In this document: positions 10,195 to 20,641 of the stretch, piece after piece
How positions within the stretch are numbered: the stretch's first letter is position 1
Layout: each line of letters starts with the position of its first letter
Source of the DNA: Petaurus breviceps papuanus
Taxonomy: Eukaryota; Chordata; Mammalia; Diprotodontia; Petauridae
DNA: 64,000 nucleotides
Direction of reading: 5' to 3'
Assembly (NCBI GenBank): GCA_028583685.1
Contig: JAMXIF010000043.1
Span: 12,945,277-13,009,276 of the forward strand
Position numbers and translations under genes: made by a program
The notes under the pieces: generated by a model
The model's database searches: none
Told to the model about the DNA's origin: nothing
The model's input: the letters and a program-made list of their open reading frames with translations, nothing else

Positions 10195-10395
10195 CGTGCT
10201 GCTGGGAGTCAGAGAAGGGTGAGGTCACTCCAAGAAAAAGTCAAAGAAGGCTTCACAGAAGACTTGGAATGGGACCCATCCCTTGGAAAGTTGATAGGAT
10301 TCAGAAGTATTGAGACAAAGGTAGAAGTCATTACAGGTTAGTGGAAGGGCTTGAGTAAAGTCTAGTTTTTGCCTAAGGACATGCCATTCATTGGT
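10195..10395 (-). repeat. L2 LINE fragment, minus strand (weak)
   Basis: 'gaaggcttcacagaagactt' and 'aagtattgagacaaaggtag' resemble the complement of the L2 3' region (compare 59950-60120). Confidence 0.35.
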
Positions 10396-10560
10396 CATCA
10401 ATAATAACTATAACGGCAGCTGACATGAATATAAGTACTTATATAGATGATTTCATTTGATCTTTCCAATAATGCTGTGAGGGAGGAAGGGTGAAGTATT
10501 ATTTCCCCCATCTGGCAGATGAAAAAACTGAAATTCATGAAGGTTAAGTGAGTCACAGCA
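10395..10560 (-). repeat. MIR, minus strand
   Basis: 'aatgctgtgagggaggaagg', 'gcagatgaaaaaactgaaat' and 'gttaagtgagtcacagca'. Confidence 0.6.
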
Positions 10561-10910
10561 TCAAAGAGGTCAAGAAGGATGAGGAATGTGAAAAGGTCAT
10601 TATTATGGACAATTAGGAGACCATTCATCACTTTGGAATGAACAGTTTCAGTTGAATGATGAGGTCAAAAGACAGGCAGAAAGGGCTGTAGAAGAGAGTG
10701 AGAGAAGAGGAAGTAGAGAGAGACATGGAGTGTAGACAGCTTGCTTTCTATGAGTTGAATTGAGAAGGAAAGGAGGAATACAGAATGGTAACTATTAGAG
10801 AAAGTAGGATCAGGACAGAGTTTTTTGAGGATAGAGAAAACCTAAAAGTGTTTGTGGGAAGCAAGAAAGGATCCTGTAAATGGGAAACAAGTGAATATTA
10901 GAGAGTAGGA
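10561..10910 (-). repeat. L2 LINE ORF2-region fragment, minus strand
   Basis: 'gaggtcaagaaggatgagga', 'caattaggagaccattcatc' and 'gaagagagtgagagaagagg' are the complement of the L2 segment around 'atccttcttgacctctct'. Abuts the MIR on its left. Confidence 0.5.
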
Positions 10911-11084
10911 ATACTGGTGTAAGCCCATAACAGGTTTCCTCAATACATGTTTATTAAGATGAATTTTTTTAAAAGGACTTGTTTTGGGAGTTTGTCTAAA
11001 AGATGTAAACTATAGTAATTTGGAAATAGTATAGTTTATTTCACATATGATGATGAATAATAGTGCTACATCTGAGAAGATCAC

Positions 11085-11255
11085 TGAAAAAGAATTTGGG
11101 TTCAAATTCTCCATTCTGATTGTTATGACCTGTATGGTGCTAAGCAAATGACTTGACCTTTTTAAGCCTGTTTTCTCATTTGTACAATGAAAGGATTAAC
11201 TAAAATAGCCGCTCACCTATTTCCTGCTCTTGATTTATGAATTTATGATTATTAT
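11085..11255 (+). repeat. MIR-type SINE
   Basis: 'tttgggttcaaattctccat', 'gctaagcaaatgacttgacc' and 'ttctcatttgtacaatgaaa'. Confidence 0.65.
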
Positions 11256-11579
11256 TGCTATTTTCATCATCATCATCATTCCCCTATTAAGTCTTTGAGA
11301 TTGTTACCTGGGGGAACTGTGTCAAACAGAAGCAAAAGAGAAAGTCCTGGGCTGGAAAGTCCTGGATGAATATCATATCTGATATATTTTAAATGGTCAA
11401 CTTACTGTTTTCATTTGTATCAGGAAAAAAAAAGTGTTAGGGTGATGTGCAGAACTGGCTGGGACTGTTTTCAACAATATGAGAAATCAGTGGCATTCAG
11501 GCTGAATTAAATCTAATTTACTCTACAAATTGCCAAACTATCAGACCTATTAAATCTGTTTATTAAAAAGCAGGAATGT

Positions 11580-11890
11580 CGGCTCGGGTCACATAGCTGT
11601 GGCCTGGGATAATAAGACAAAGACGAAACCCACTAATATGGATAAATCGTGTTTGATTTCCAGGCCAGAGGCAGCCAATGAGAGGGCCTTCACCTCAGCT
11701 CTCCTGTCATCCAGAGGCGCCTGGAAACTGGTGGGGAGCAACCCCTTCCTTAGCCAACCCATACTGATTAATTTCCATAGTGCTGGGAGGTTCCAGTCAT
11801 TGCCCCCAATCTGGGGTCATGATCAGATCCAAGAATGTTTCTTGCCAATTCGTGAAATTTGCTTGATTATCCTATCCTATGAAAAACAAT
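11580..11890. other. Low-repeat island, candidate conserved non-coding element
   Basis: About 310 bases without recognisable repeats and with more CpG than the flanks (gtcggctcgggtcac, agaggcgcctggaa, gccaattcgtgaaa). A 119-residue open frame (11599-11958) crosses it but has no recognised motif and no splice context I can support. Confidence 0.35.
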
Positions 11891-12084
11891 TAAGGAAGAA
11901 ATTGAGAGAGGAGAGAGAATATACAGTCAGGTATATGGAAAGGGGTGATGCTTTCTGATAATAGTAGTGAGGCAGTTAGGTAGCCTTCCTGAAATGTTTG
12001 GAGTCAGTTTTTTATGCTTTTCTTTTTTAAATTTATTCAAATAATTGTAGACATTATACAGAATGGGAGGAATTATTGGTGGGA

Positions 12085-12425
12085 GCCCTGAATTTGGTGT
12101 CAGAAGACCTAGATTTGGGACCTACCACTGCCCTTTACTCTCTGTATAACCTTAGGCAAGTCATTTAATACTGATAACATCAGTAAAAGGCACCTCTCCC
12201 TTGCATTATAACTGACACTGCTGGCTTTCCTCAGTGATCCTTGACAAAGAGAGCCTTGGAGTGTACACAGAAATGTTTTAAATCCTGGCTCTCCTAAGTA
12301 TGTCCTGAGTGATGTCAGGCAAGCCATTTAAGTCCTTTAGACCTCAGTTTACTTACCTATAAAATGAGAACTTTGGTGAGATGACCTTTGAGGTCCCTTC
12401 CAACTCTCACATCTAGGATTCTATG
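12085..12425 (+). repeat. Two adjacent MIR-type SINEs
   Basis: First copy 12085-12180 ('gtcagaagacctagatttgg', 'aaccttaggcaagtcattta'). Second copy 12230-12425 ('tgatgtcaggcaagccattt', 'tttgaggtcccttccaactc'). Confidence 0.7.
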
Positions 12426-12429
12426 CCCC

Positions 12430-12769
12430 TCTAACAGCTTGGCTGGTTTTTCTCTGAGTTATAAATCTGATACCTTGTGGCACATGGTGATTTGACCCAG
12501 ACTTCATCGGTTCATGTAGGTGCTTCAGCCCTCCTTCAGCCCCAACAAAATAGAACCAGAAAAAGAGAAAGTTGACCTATTAAAATTTTTTTTCTAGGTT
12601 CAGAATTGTTGTTATATCACATGACCAGGACCAAGCTACCACTGCTAACCTGGTAACCAAATATCCTAATTTTGCCAGTGACATTTTGTTTATTTGTTTA
12701 TTTTGGTCCTGTGTAAGGAGCTCCTGGTATGGAAATCCTCTCTATTGCTGCAAATCAGTAACATAGCTA
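12430..12769. other. No gene seen; unassigned sequence
   Basis: Unremarkable sequence with a T-rich patch and no recognised repeat. Confidence 0.4.
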
Positions 12770-12890
12770 TAACTCATAGTCTTAGGGCACTGAGATGTAA
12801 AGCGAGTTGCCCATGATCACACAGGTAATATGCATCAGAGGCAAGCTCTGATTCCAAAGTTAGCCATCTGTCCCTGATGCCACAATCAGC
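12770..12890 (-). repeat. MIR, minus strand
   Basis: 'gcgagttgcccatgatcaca', 'caggtaatatgcatcagagg' and 'gcaagctctgattcca'. Confidence 0.6.
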
Positions 12891-12999
12891 AAAGATTTTT
12901 TTTAACATTTTAGATCAGAATTGTGCTTCCTTTGGGAATGAGTTCCTAGGAAGCAACTTTTTACCAATGTAGATTGGCATTTTCTCTGAAACTTAGTCT

Positions 13000-13120
13000 T
13001 TGAGGTTATGTTCCTTCTCTAAGGTCACATAGACAGCATCTTTAAGAGGCAGAAATGAAACCCAGGTCATCCTGACTCTGAGGTCCACTCTCTATATACA
13101 TTATACCATGCTGTTTCTGT
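13000..13120 (-). repeat. MIR, minus strand
   Basis: 'ctaaggtcacatagacagca', 'aaatgaaacccaggtcatcc' and 'tgactctgaggtcca'. Confidence 0.65.
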
Positions 13121-13129
13121 TAGCAGGGT

Positions 13130-13330
13130 ATCCAAGAGAAAATAATTGTTTTCTTAGGTCTGAACCTGAAAACTCAAGCCGATAAAGTGACAACAACAAT
13201 ATCCTGTGTATTTAATCAAAACCAGTCATTAGATCTTTGACATCTCATCATAAGGGATGCCTTCTTCCCATGGATTCTTGTCAATTGTTCCCATGGCGAT
13301 GAGCTAGGCCAGATATTTTGAACAAATGTA
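13130..13330. other. Low-repeat island, candidate conserved non-coding element
   Basis: About 200 bases without repeat resemblance, including 'caagccgataaagtgacaac' and 'gttcccatggcgatgagc'. Function unknown. Confidence 0.25.
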
Positions 13331-13599
13331 GCTGGTTCATGGGTTCATTTTCCTCCACCTAAGTCTTGGACCTCAGCCTGAAAATTCTCAAGACATGGCC
13401 TTAATTCTGTCTTTTTCTTCTTTGTAGGACTTCCTGTATTGAGGAAAACTGTCTCATAAGGTTTTTGTTTCTGGGACATTGAACTGGACTCTGGGTCCTT
13501 CTGTAATTTGAAGCCATACCATTTGTGGTCATACTGGTATTTTTATTATTTAATATTGTATTTCCTTTATTGATTCTTCCACTAACCACCTATTCTCCT

Positions 13600-13700
13600 T
13601 CACCTTGCTGGAACCCAGTTTCCTGAAATGAGTGAGGGGGCCTGACTATATGACTCTAAGGCCCCTTCCAGCTCAGACATTCAAAAGATTCAAGAATTTT
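13600..13700 (+). repeat. MIR 3' tail
   Basis: 'cccagtttcctgaaatgag' followed by 'ctaaggccccttccagctc'. Confidence 0.5.
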
Positions 13701-13701
13701 G

Positions 13702-14095
13702 TGTTGGAACAAGTAGCAGCATGATCCCCCGAGGGCATCACTGGTGAGGGAGACAGCAGAATCAGCAACAAGGCCAGCAAAGCATTCCCAGAAAAACCCC
13801 TGGGCTTTGAAAACCCAGATGTTGGTGCTTCCCTCTCTGGTAACTGACTAGGTATGGATGTAATGATCAGACAGTTGGAAATCTGTCTGCTTATCTGTTT
13901 CTCTGTCTGCTTGTAACTCGTTTGTATTCTCTGAAGTTCAGGGTGCTGACTTTTTCCCCTAAACTAAATGATATATGTTTGATTGATTAAAGTAAGATTG
14001 TTAACCCATTTTGAGTTGCTTTACTTTAGAATAGCTGATCTAAGAACCTATGCTAGCACCCACCCTGGGTATGCTAGGGTGCTTGCTTTTACAAT
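13702..14095 (+). mobile_element. Possible solo LTR, family unknown
   Basis: The stretch begins near 'tgttggaacaag' and ends near 'cttgcttttaca', weakly inverted ends of TG..CA type, with an ATTAAA signal near 13987 at the position expected for an LTR. About 390 bp. No target duplication was found, so the boundaries and the class are uncertain. Fossil. Confidence 0.3.
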
Positions 14096-15544
14096 AGGTA
14101 AGCACCAATCGTTAAAAAAACTGGGAATTTATAGTGGGGCATAGACCAAGATTATGGAAATGTGGAAGAAGCAGGTTGCTGAGCAGGTACAAAGCAGAAG
14201 GCAGGAGAGGACCAGGCAAGAGGAGGGGAAATATCTAGTTTGTCAGATATAGAAAAGCTAGGCTTAAAAACCCAGAGGTTTTCCAGGACTGTTTTTTGCT
14301 AAATATAAATTACAACAACCTCCTTTGCCTACATTATCTATTTGAGCTAAAGGGCTCCTCTCCAAGTAACCCTTTTATTTTCTACCAAAAGATCACAACA
14401 AGTCAAATTTTTTCCAAAAAACTTGCTAAAAATGATAAATGGAAAGAAGGAGAAATATGACAACAGAGGAGAATTAAAGAGAGGTCATGGAATAGGTTCA
14501 CTAAAGAGGATACATTGTCTAAAATGAAAATCTCTGTTTTTTTATAAATTTGACATTCTTAAACTTCTAGCTTGCTTTGTTTTATATAGATAAATAGATA
14601 CATAAATAGATCCTCATATAGATAACACATATAAGGTAAATATGGATATATATATATACATTATTTTGTTATCCCACTCTTCCTTCTTTCCTACCTATCT
14701 GCCTTTTTTTTCTTCCACATGGACATGCTTAGATACATATCCAGAGTCATTATCAGGAATTGGATTTTGTCCAGTCCACTTGCAAGGCAAGTATCAAGAA
14801 GTGTACCCCCAGTTGAATGGGGCTGGGAGGTGGGCTCCTTAAACTCTGGTGGGGAAACAAAAAAGTTGACACAAATCGATGCCATGGCTATGGAGGCTTA
14901 CAAATAGGGGGAGAAAGGGAAGAGAAGATCTGTCCGGCCTATAACCTGATTGCTATCTACTGTATCTAATTTTAGCAATTCTGTTGCTTCTATGCTTCTA
15001 AAGGACTATGAATACTGCCAGCACCTTCCAACAAAATCCCACATCACTCGCCTAAGTGTGGTCTCCCTCTCACCTACTGTATCTGGTCCACTTGGATCTT
15101 TCTGTACTTGCTCTTCTATGCAGGGGGCTCACAACTGTGCCATTCAGATATTTCCCACTTGTCAAGACTTGCTGTTATTGTTCCCAGATGCTAGAATCAT
15201 TCCATGTGGATGCATGAGGCCAATTCTCTATCAGTCTACCCAACCTAGAGCACATATTGGGGTCACTTGTGTTCGTTGGCTGCATAAAATCTCACTTTCA
15301 CTAAGCTCCTAAAATAAGATTTGCCCCAGGGACAATCTAAAACACCCCAGAGATTTGCAGGCACAGAAACAGCAACCATGTGGGATCTGTAGCTGTGGAC
15401 CCTCAAACAGTCTAACTTGAAACACATCTGTAAACTCATGGTCCACACCTGCCACAACCCCTAAAGATACAAAAAATGATGCAAACTCTAAACTTCCTCA
15501 TAGTTTCTTCACTAACGAATTACATTCTTTCCCTAATTAAAATC
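14096..15544. other. No gene supported; unassigned sequence
   Basis: Contains an AT-rich run with ATAG/TATA words (14580-14665) and otherwise no recognisable repeat. An open frame of 120 codons lies at 14950-15312 (plus) but has no family motif. It could be an old unclassified repeat or unique sequence. Confidence 0.35.
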
Positions 15545-16435
15545 ACTGATCACTCTAAGCCCAACACCAACTTTCCTCCTTTCTCCCATGTCTAGAATGC
15601 ATTCTTCCTTTTTACTTCTTCCTCATAGAATCCCTCTCCTTCTTAAGGCACAGCTCAAGCATCGACTCCTGCATTAAGCCTTTCTTCATGTTAGTGCTCT
15701 CCTCCTCAGACTTCCTTCTTTTTAACCATTGTTAATGTGTATGTACATATATATGTATACATGCACACATATACACACATACCTATATATTACATAGTAT
15801 TTTGGACAGGACAAAGTGAGTTCAAAGCGCTTTCTGTCCCACGGGAATTCAGGAGCTGCCTTGGGGCCTCTTGGTTTTAAGGCCACTCTGTACTCATTGG
15901 AGATAAGGAAGTGCTGAGGGCCACAGTCCAGTTGGCCTCTCACAAGGACATCTCCCACGAGACCGCTGGCTTGTTGAGCAGCAGCTGATGTGACTGGTTC
16001 GGCCCCCCTCCATTAGTCCACTCCCCCGTGCACGAGGAGATCATGCTTGAATCATGCTCACTTTTAGGTATTTAGGAACTAGCTTTCTTCCCTATGCATG
16101 CATGCCATATTGGAATAAACTGCAAGTTAATTCTCTCTCTGGTCTCTGTTCTCTTCAATCCCTGCTGAGAACACAACCTAAGGCTGGCCCCTAGGTTAGT
16201 AAGGTTAGCGGCTGCTTACAGTATTTATGTATTTATTAACTATTTTTTATATAAAACTGTGTATCACACACACACATATACACATTTGTTTCCCTCATTA
16301 GAATGTAAACTCTTTGCATATAGGGATTGTTTTATTCTTTTTCTTTCTATCTCCAGTGCCTAACACAGCATCTGGCACATGGTAGATGCTTATTTGTAGG
16401 TCGATTGATTCACTGAGATCCTAGCCTTGTGCTAT
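15545..16435 (+). repeat. L2 LINE 3' end split by a solo LTR
   Basis: Left part 15545-15796 ('ccttcttaaggcacagctca', 'ctcctgcattaagcctttct'). Right part 16227-16435 ('tagaatgtaaactctttgca', 'cagtgcctaacacagcatct', 'ggcacatggtagatgct'). The two parts join into one L2 when the LTR and one copy of its target duplication are removed. Confidence 0.8.
15803..16220 (+). mobile_element. Solo LTR of an endogenous retrovirus
   Basis: A 418-bp unit begins TGGACAGG and ends GCTTACA, flanked by the identical 6-bp target duplication GTATTT at 15797-15802 and 16221-16226. It has an AATAAA at 16114-16119 followed by a pyrimidine-rich block (ttctctctctggtctctgtt), so it reads on the plus strand. TG..CA ends with a 6-bp duplication suit a class II (ERVK-like) element. 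No internal viral region is present, as expected after LTR-LTR recombination. The perfect duplication and relatively CpG-rich sequence suggest it is younger than the L2 around it. Family assignment is inference. Confidence 0.85.
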
Positions 16436-16439
16436 GTGT

Positions 16440-16600
16440 TGAGGGATGGCCACCCTCCTTGCCTTCTAACAGAATGTAATTATGTAATCTATGAAATGAG
16501 ACTTAAACACACAACAAAGGAGGGCCTTGAACCTGAATCTTTTTGTCTCCAAAGACGGCTCTCTTTCTCCTGTGCCACAGTGGTTTAGAGATATGCTTAT
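16440..16600 (-). repeat. MIR-like fragment, minus strand
   Basis: 'ggagggccttgaacctgaat' and 'ttttgtctccaaagacggct' fit the complement of a MIR head. Weakly preserved. Confidence 0.45.
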
Positions 16601-16689
16601 AATAAAGCAATCCAAAATCTTAAACACACATATGTATGTGCACCAAAAAAAAGAATAATAAAAGGCAGCTTGTGATTAAATGCAGGTCG

Positions 16690-16920
16690 AATACCATAGA
16701 CAACAAATGTTCCAGAATTTCAGAGAAAGGAAGGTTCACCAGAGCCTAGAGTAGTTGAGAAGGCTTCCTGGAGTAAGTGGGGCTGGAAGGATGGGTGCAA
16801 GGTGACTAGATGAGAGGAAGAGTGGGGGGAGTCCATTCTGGGAGCAGGGGTGGGAGAGGAGTAGGAGCAAAATCCTGGAGTCAGGAATGAGCTCCATGTG
16901 TGCAGGGGACAGTAAAGAGG
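16690..16920 (-). repeat. L2 LINE fragment, minus strand
   Basis: 'gagaaggcttcctggagtaa', 'ggctggaaggatgggtgcaa' and 'gagtccattctgggagcag' are the complement of the L2 region around its 'gcctttgcac..' segment. Confidence 0.55.
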
Positions 16921-17300
16921 CTGGCTATGGTCAGACCTTGCACGCCCCTGCTGAGCTGGCTCATAGCTTTGTTCTCCAAAGCTGCTCTCCAGCCTCTCCT
17001 AATCGGGACTTGAGCCACTCGGGAGGCTCTGGCTCAGCTCATGTCTAGGCCCATGCCCTGGCTGGCAGCGTTCAAGAGCAGATGCTCGAATAATCCTTGG
17101 GATTTGCTCCAGATTCATGGAACCTAATCAGCAGTCAGCCAAGGCAGGATGCAGGTGGTGATTATCACACACACTCGTCCTTGCCCTGTTCCCTAAATGT
17201 AGAGCTAATACCTAGCTCCATCTCGAGATTTCTCCTTCATAATGAACATAATAAGCAGAAAACTAATGCAAACCTGTCAAAAATTCTAACCATTGCCATC
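16920..17300. other. Low-repeat island, candidate conserved non-coding element
   Basis: About 380 bases with locally raised G+C and CpG (ttgcacgcccctgctgag, cctaatcgggacttgag, gctggcagcgttcaagag) and no repeat resemblance. An open frame runs from 17097 but has no domain I recognise. Possible enhancer or promoter-like sequence; inference. Confidence 0.35.
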
Positions 17301-17519
17301 CTTGGCAGAGGAGATAATCTTTTTTTTAAATACATTTATATCCTTGAATACATAACAATATATATGCTTGTAATAAGTCATAGATACTTTATAGAACTTT
17401 TCCCTTAATCGAAATGATCAATTGATTAACAAATATGTATTGGACAGTCAATAGCTGAAAGTTTCTGTCCAAATGATCATATTCATAACCAGAAAGAATT
17501 AATCACTCTTTATAAAGCT

Positions 17520-17715
17520 AATTTGTATTGAAAAGAACACTGGTTTAGGTATCAGGATACAAGTTGTCTTGGCTCTGTTAATACTAGCTGTGTGACCTTG
17601 GCAAAATCACTTTACCTCTCTAAGTCTTAAGTTTAGCTACCTATAAAGTGAGAGGGTTGGACTGGACATCTTCTCAGGTCCTTCCTAATTCTATATCTGT
17701 GATGCTACGGCCTTG
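17520..17715 (+). repeat. MIR-type SINE with long tail
   Basis: 'actagctgtgtgaccttggc', 'gagagggttggactggacat' and 'tctcaggtccttcctaattc'. Confidence 0.75.
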
Positions 17716-17739
17716 GGTGAAACCACTTGTCTCTACTTC

Positions 17740-17950
17740 TGTCTGCACCACAGAATATCACCGAAACATTTAGAACCAGAAGGAATCCTGGAAGATATTT
17801 AGAATAAGTCTATATTTTATAGGTGACTCAGAGATATTAAATCATCTCTTTACTGTCACATGGGGGATGGAAGGAAGAAGAGGGACTTGAACCTAGGTCC
17901 TCTGGTTCTAAATTCAGGGCTGTTTCTGTGAGAGCGTGATGCCTCTCAGG
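17740..17950 (-). repeat. MIR-type SINE, minus strand
   Basis: 'gaaggaatcctggaagatat', 'tttactgtcacatgggggat' and 'ttgaacctaggtcctctggt'. A further MIR tail piece is visible at 17985-18045 (aaaaacactataaaaatgtg). Confidence 0.65.
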
Positions 17951-18059
17951 TTTATATAGGGGGATCAAAGTATGTATATATTCTCCTTAAAAGCACTTAA
18001 GAATCATAAAAACACTATAAAAATGTGAGGTGTTATTATCAGCAAAGATAATACCTTAA

Positions 18060-18464
18060 TACCAGGGATGATTCAGCCTTAAGGGAGAATCAGACTCTTT
18101 GGAAATTATCTTAAGGATGCAGACAAACACATATCTGTGCCAGCTTCTCTACTCACCACATGTTCCTGCTAATGTACTTTCTGTTCTCAATCCTTTCAAA
18201 CCATCAGGGGATGTCCCTGTGAAACTACTGAGCAATTGTCAGGATCAAACTCACCCTGAGGAAAATGCCCAATGCTGTTGTTGGGGTTGTTTTTAGACAC
18301 CTCTTAACTGGGACAGACAAAATGAATGTAACTCAAAATTACCTTCTCTTTCCTGGCACTGGTTTGTTTCTTAGGGTGCAACTGGTGTGGTCTCAAAACC
18401 AGGAAGTCTGTTTCTTTTAATCCTAGATTCTTTTTATAGGCTTTTGCTCTTCAATTTTATTGGA
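18060..18464. other. No gene seen; unassigned sequence
   Basis: No clear repeat or coding signal over about 400 bases. Confidence 0.4.
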
Positions 18465-18600
18465 GTCAGTTTAATGAAACAATAATTTAGAAGGCCCCTG
18501 CTATGTATCAGGCGCTGGGCTAGGCCCTGGGAGATAACAAACCAAAATGAAACAGTTCCCACCCTCAAGGAGTTTACTTTTTATTTGGAATAAACATATC
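18465..18600 (-). repeat. L2 LINE 3' end, minus strand
   Basis: 'ctatgtatcaggcgctgggc', 'taggccctgggagataacaa' and 'caccctcaaggagtttactt'. Confidence 0.8.
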
Positions 18601-18719
18601 CCTACTATCCCTAGTCATCTCTAGAGAGAGGTCCCAGGTCTCTTATGATGGGTAGTTTATAGTAGTTTATACCTACTATTATAGGTAGTTTATAATAGGG
18701 TATAGGGTTATCTGATAAA

Positions 18720-18905
18720 TTTATAGCATCTGAATTAGAAAGGCTCTATCCAGTGCTAGTTAACTTGCCACCCCCTGCCCTCCATTTTATATGTGAGAAA
18801 AAGAAGGCCTAAAGAGGTTAAGTGATTTACCTGAGGTCATATAAGCAGTTAGTGATACAGGGAGGATCTGATTCTAAGTCCTCTGACTTGTTCCTTAAAA
18901 ATAGA
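18720..18905 (-). repeat. MIR, minus strand
   Basis: 'aaagaggttaagtgatttac', 'ctgaggtcatataagcagtt' and 'ttctaagtcctctgac'. Confidence 0.7.
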
Positions 18906-19374
18906 ATGGGGGCTCCAGAGGGCACAGTAGAAAGGCAGGGAGGAGGGATACTAGAGGAATGGGGTTGGCATGAATGGATATCAAGGACCAGTTTTGTCAG
19001 GGAATCAGGGCAGGGAGTTTTGGTCAAGGTATCTTCTAATTATGAGTGGTGCTATTAGCAACTGATTTCTATTATCTTCAGATTAGCAAAGGTAATATCT
19101 GTTTTACTATCTATACCTGATAAAGTAACAGAAAAGAGTGTTAAATGTGGAAAGGCCACACTCATCAGCTGGTCAAGGCAGGGACACGTGGAGGTCTGGC
19201 ACTAGGCTATTTAGAGAAGGGTGTGGTTAGCTTGAGGTACTCACCCTAGGGCAAGTTAACTTTGCCTCAGATCTCATTCCAGTGTTGAGTACTGGGGGGA
19301 GGGATTATCTTAAGGTTTTGGTTGACACAGCCTGGGACCAGGCTATGGTAGAAGAGTGAGGCAAGAGCATGCTA
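18906..19374. other. No gene seen; unassigned sequence
   Basis: Overlapping small open frames at 18822-19058 on both strands have no recognisable content. No repeat identified. Confidence 0.4.
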
Positions 19375-19570
19375 CATTTTGGCACCTCAAGCTTCATTCA
19401 AGGCTCATCTCAAGCAACACCCCCTATAGGAAGACTGCTTTGCTTCTCCCAGCTGTTAATACCAAATCAAATTAGTATTGTTTTGTGTATATTTTGCATT
19501 CATTTACCTGTGCACATGTTGTTTGTCCCCTGGCAGAAGAAAAACTCTTTGAGGTCAGGTTGATTCTGCT
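19375..19570 (+). repeat. L2 LINE 3' region
   Basis: 'ttcaaggctcatctcaagca' followed by 'ttttgcattcatttacctgt' and 'aaaactctttgaggtcagg'. The same subfamily recurs at 19850-20185. Confidence 0.65.
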
Positions 19571-19589
19571 AGGTCATTCTCTTCATGGA

Positions 19590-19795
19590 GAATGAAGTCA
19601 ATACAGTCTGGTTCAGTGGGAAGAAGTATGCATTTTATGTTATAATATCTGGGTTTGGATAACATCCCTGCCACTTAATACCTCTGTGACCTCAGTGAAG
19701 TTATTTAACCTCTCTGTACCTCAGTTTCCTCATCTGATGTAGAGATTAGACCATTTGGCTCTAAGGTCCCTTACAGTTTGAAATCTATGAGCCCT
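19590..19795 (+). repeat. MIR-type SINE
   Basis: 'ctgccacttaatacctctgt', 'aacctctctgtacctcagtt' and 'ggctctaaggtcccttacag'. Confidence 0.75.
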
Positions 19796-19849
19796 AATAC
19801 AAGTAAGTTATCTGGATTAGGGGGGTACAATAATGAAGTATTCGGTAGA

Positions 19850-20185
19850 AACCTACGGGGCACACAAGGAGTTCCAAGATCACATTCTGTTTCTTAGAAC
19901 ATCAAGCTTCCTTCATACTTCCTACATACTTCATACAGCTCAATTTTCATCCCCTTCAGGAGACTTTCCTGAATTTTCCCAGCTGTTACTAAGTCTATTT
20001 TGTATTTCCTTTGTATACATTTTGCATTTATTTTTCTGTGCACACATTACTTATCCTCACCCCAGAAGGTAAGGTAAACGCTATGAGGGCAGGAAAAATT
20101 TCATTTCTGTCATATCCCCAGTGCCTGCCTTGCCACATTGAAAGTGCTTAAGAAATCACTGCTATATTGAATTGACACAAAAGGA
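19850..20185 (+). repeat. L2 LINE 3' end
   Basis: 'tttgcatttatttttctgtg', 'aacgctatgagggcaggaaa' and 'tatccccagtgcctgccttg'. Confidence 0.75.
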
Positions 20186-20189
20186 GGTA

Positions 20190-20420
20190 CTGATCCTCAT
20201 AGAATTTATACTCTTCTCAAGGAGATAAAATGAATATACATAAAGTTTATTATGCATCAATGGGAATGACACAAAGGAGTGTGTTAAAGGAATATAGAGG
20301 AAGGAGAGGTCATTATGAACTCATGTAAAGAAGAAGAATTCCATGGAGGCAATAAGCCATGAAGCCTGAGCTGGGTTTGAAAAGGTGGAGAAAAAAGTAA
20401 GATACAGGGAATGGTATGGT
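20190..20420 (-). repeat. L2 LINE fragment, minus strand
   Basis: 'agggaatggtatggtat' preceded by 'cctgagctgggtttgaaaag' and 'attccatggaggcaataagc'. Diverged. Confidence 0.5.
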
Positions 20421-20422
20421 AT

Positions 20423-20641
20423 AAGTTATAGTCATGAGATCTAGAGTCTAGAACCAGGCATGGGGAACCTGGGGCCTTGAAGCCACATGTGTTCCTCTAG
20501 ATCCTCAAGTGTTACCCTTTGATTCAGTTAAAGGGCCACACTTAAAGACCTAGAGGGCCACATGTGGCCTCAAGGCCCCAGGTTCCCCTTTCCTGGGGAA
20601 TTACTTTGAAGTTGTGGTTATGAGATCTAGAGTCTAGAGAC
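20423..20641. repeat. 33-bp near-identical direct repeats around a palindromic element
   Basis: Bases 20423-20454 and 20608-20641 share 'atgagatctagagtctaga' exactly and match at about 29 of 33 positions overall. They flank the palindromic element at 20455-20595. This is much longer than a hAT 8-bp target duplication, so it may be a local tandem duplication. Confidence 0.7.
20455..20595. mobile_element. Palindromic non-autonomous DNA transposon remnant (hAT-like MITE)
   Basis: Starts 'caggcatggggaacctgggg' and ends 'ccccaggttcccctttcctg', an inverted repeat extending through 'ggccttgaagccacatgtg' against 'ccacatgtggcctcaaggcc'. No coding capacity, 141 bp. A second copy of the family is at 38040-38200. 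Confidence 0.75.

Noticed and set aside
14950-15312. 120-codon open frame as a gene
   Set aside because: No recognisable motif or splice context; length is within chance for 64 kb.
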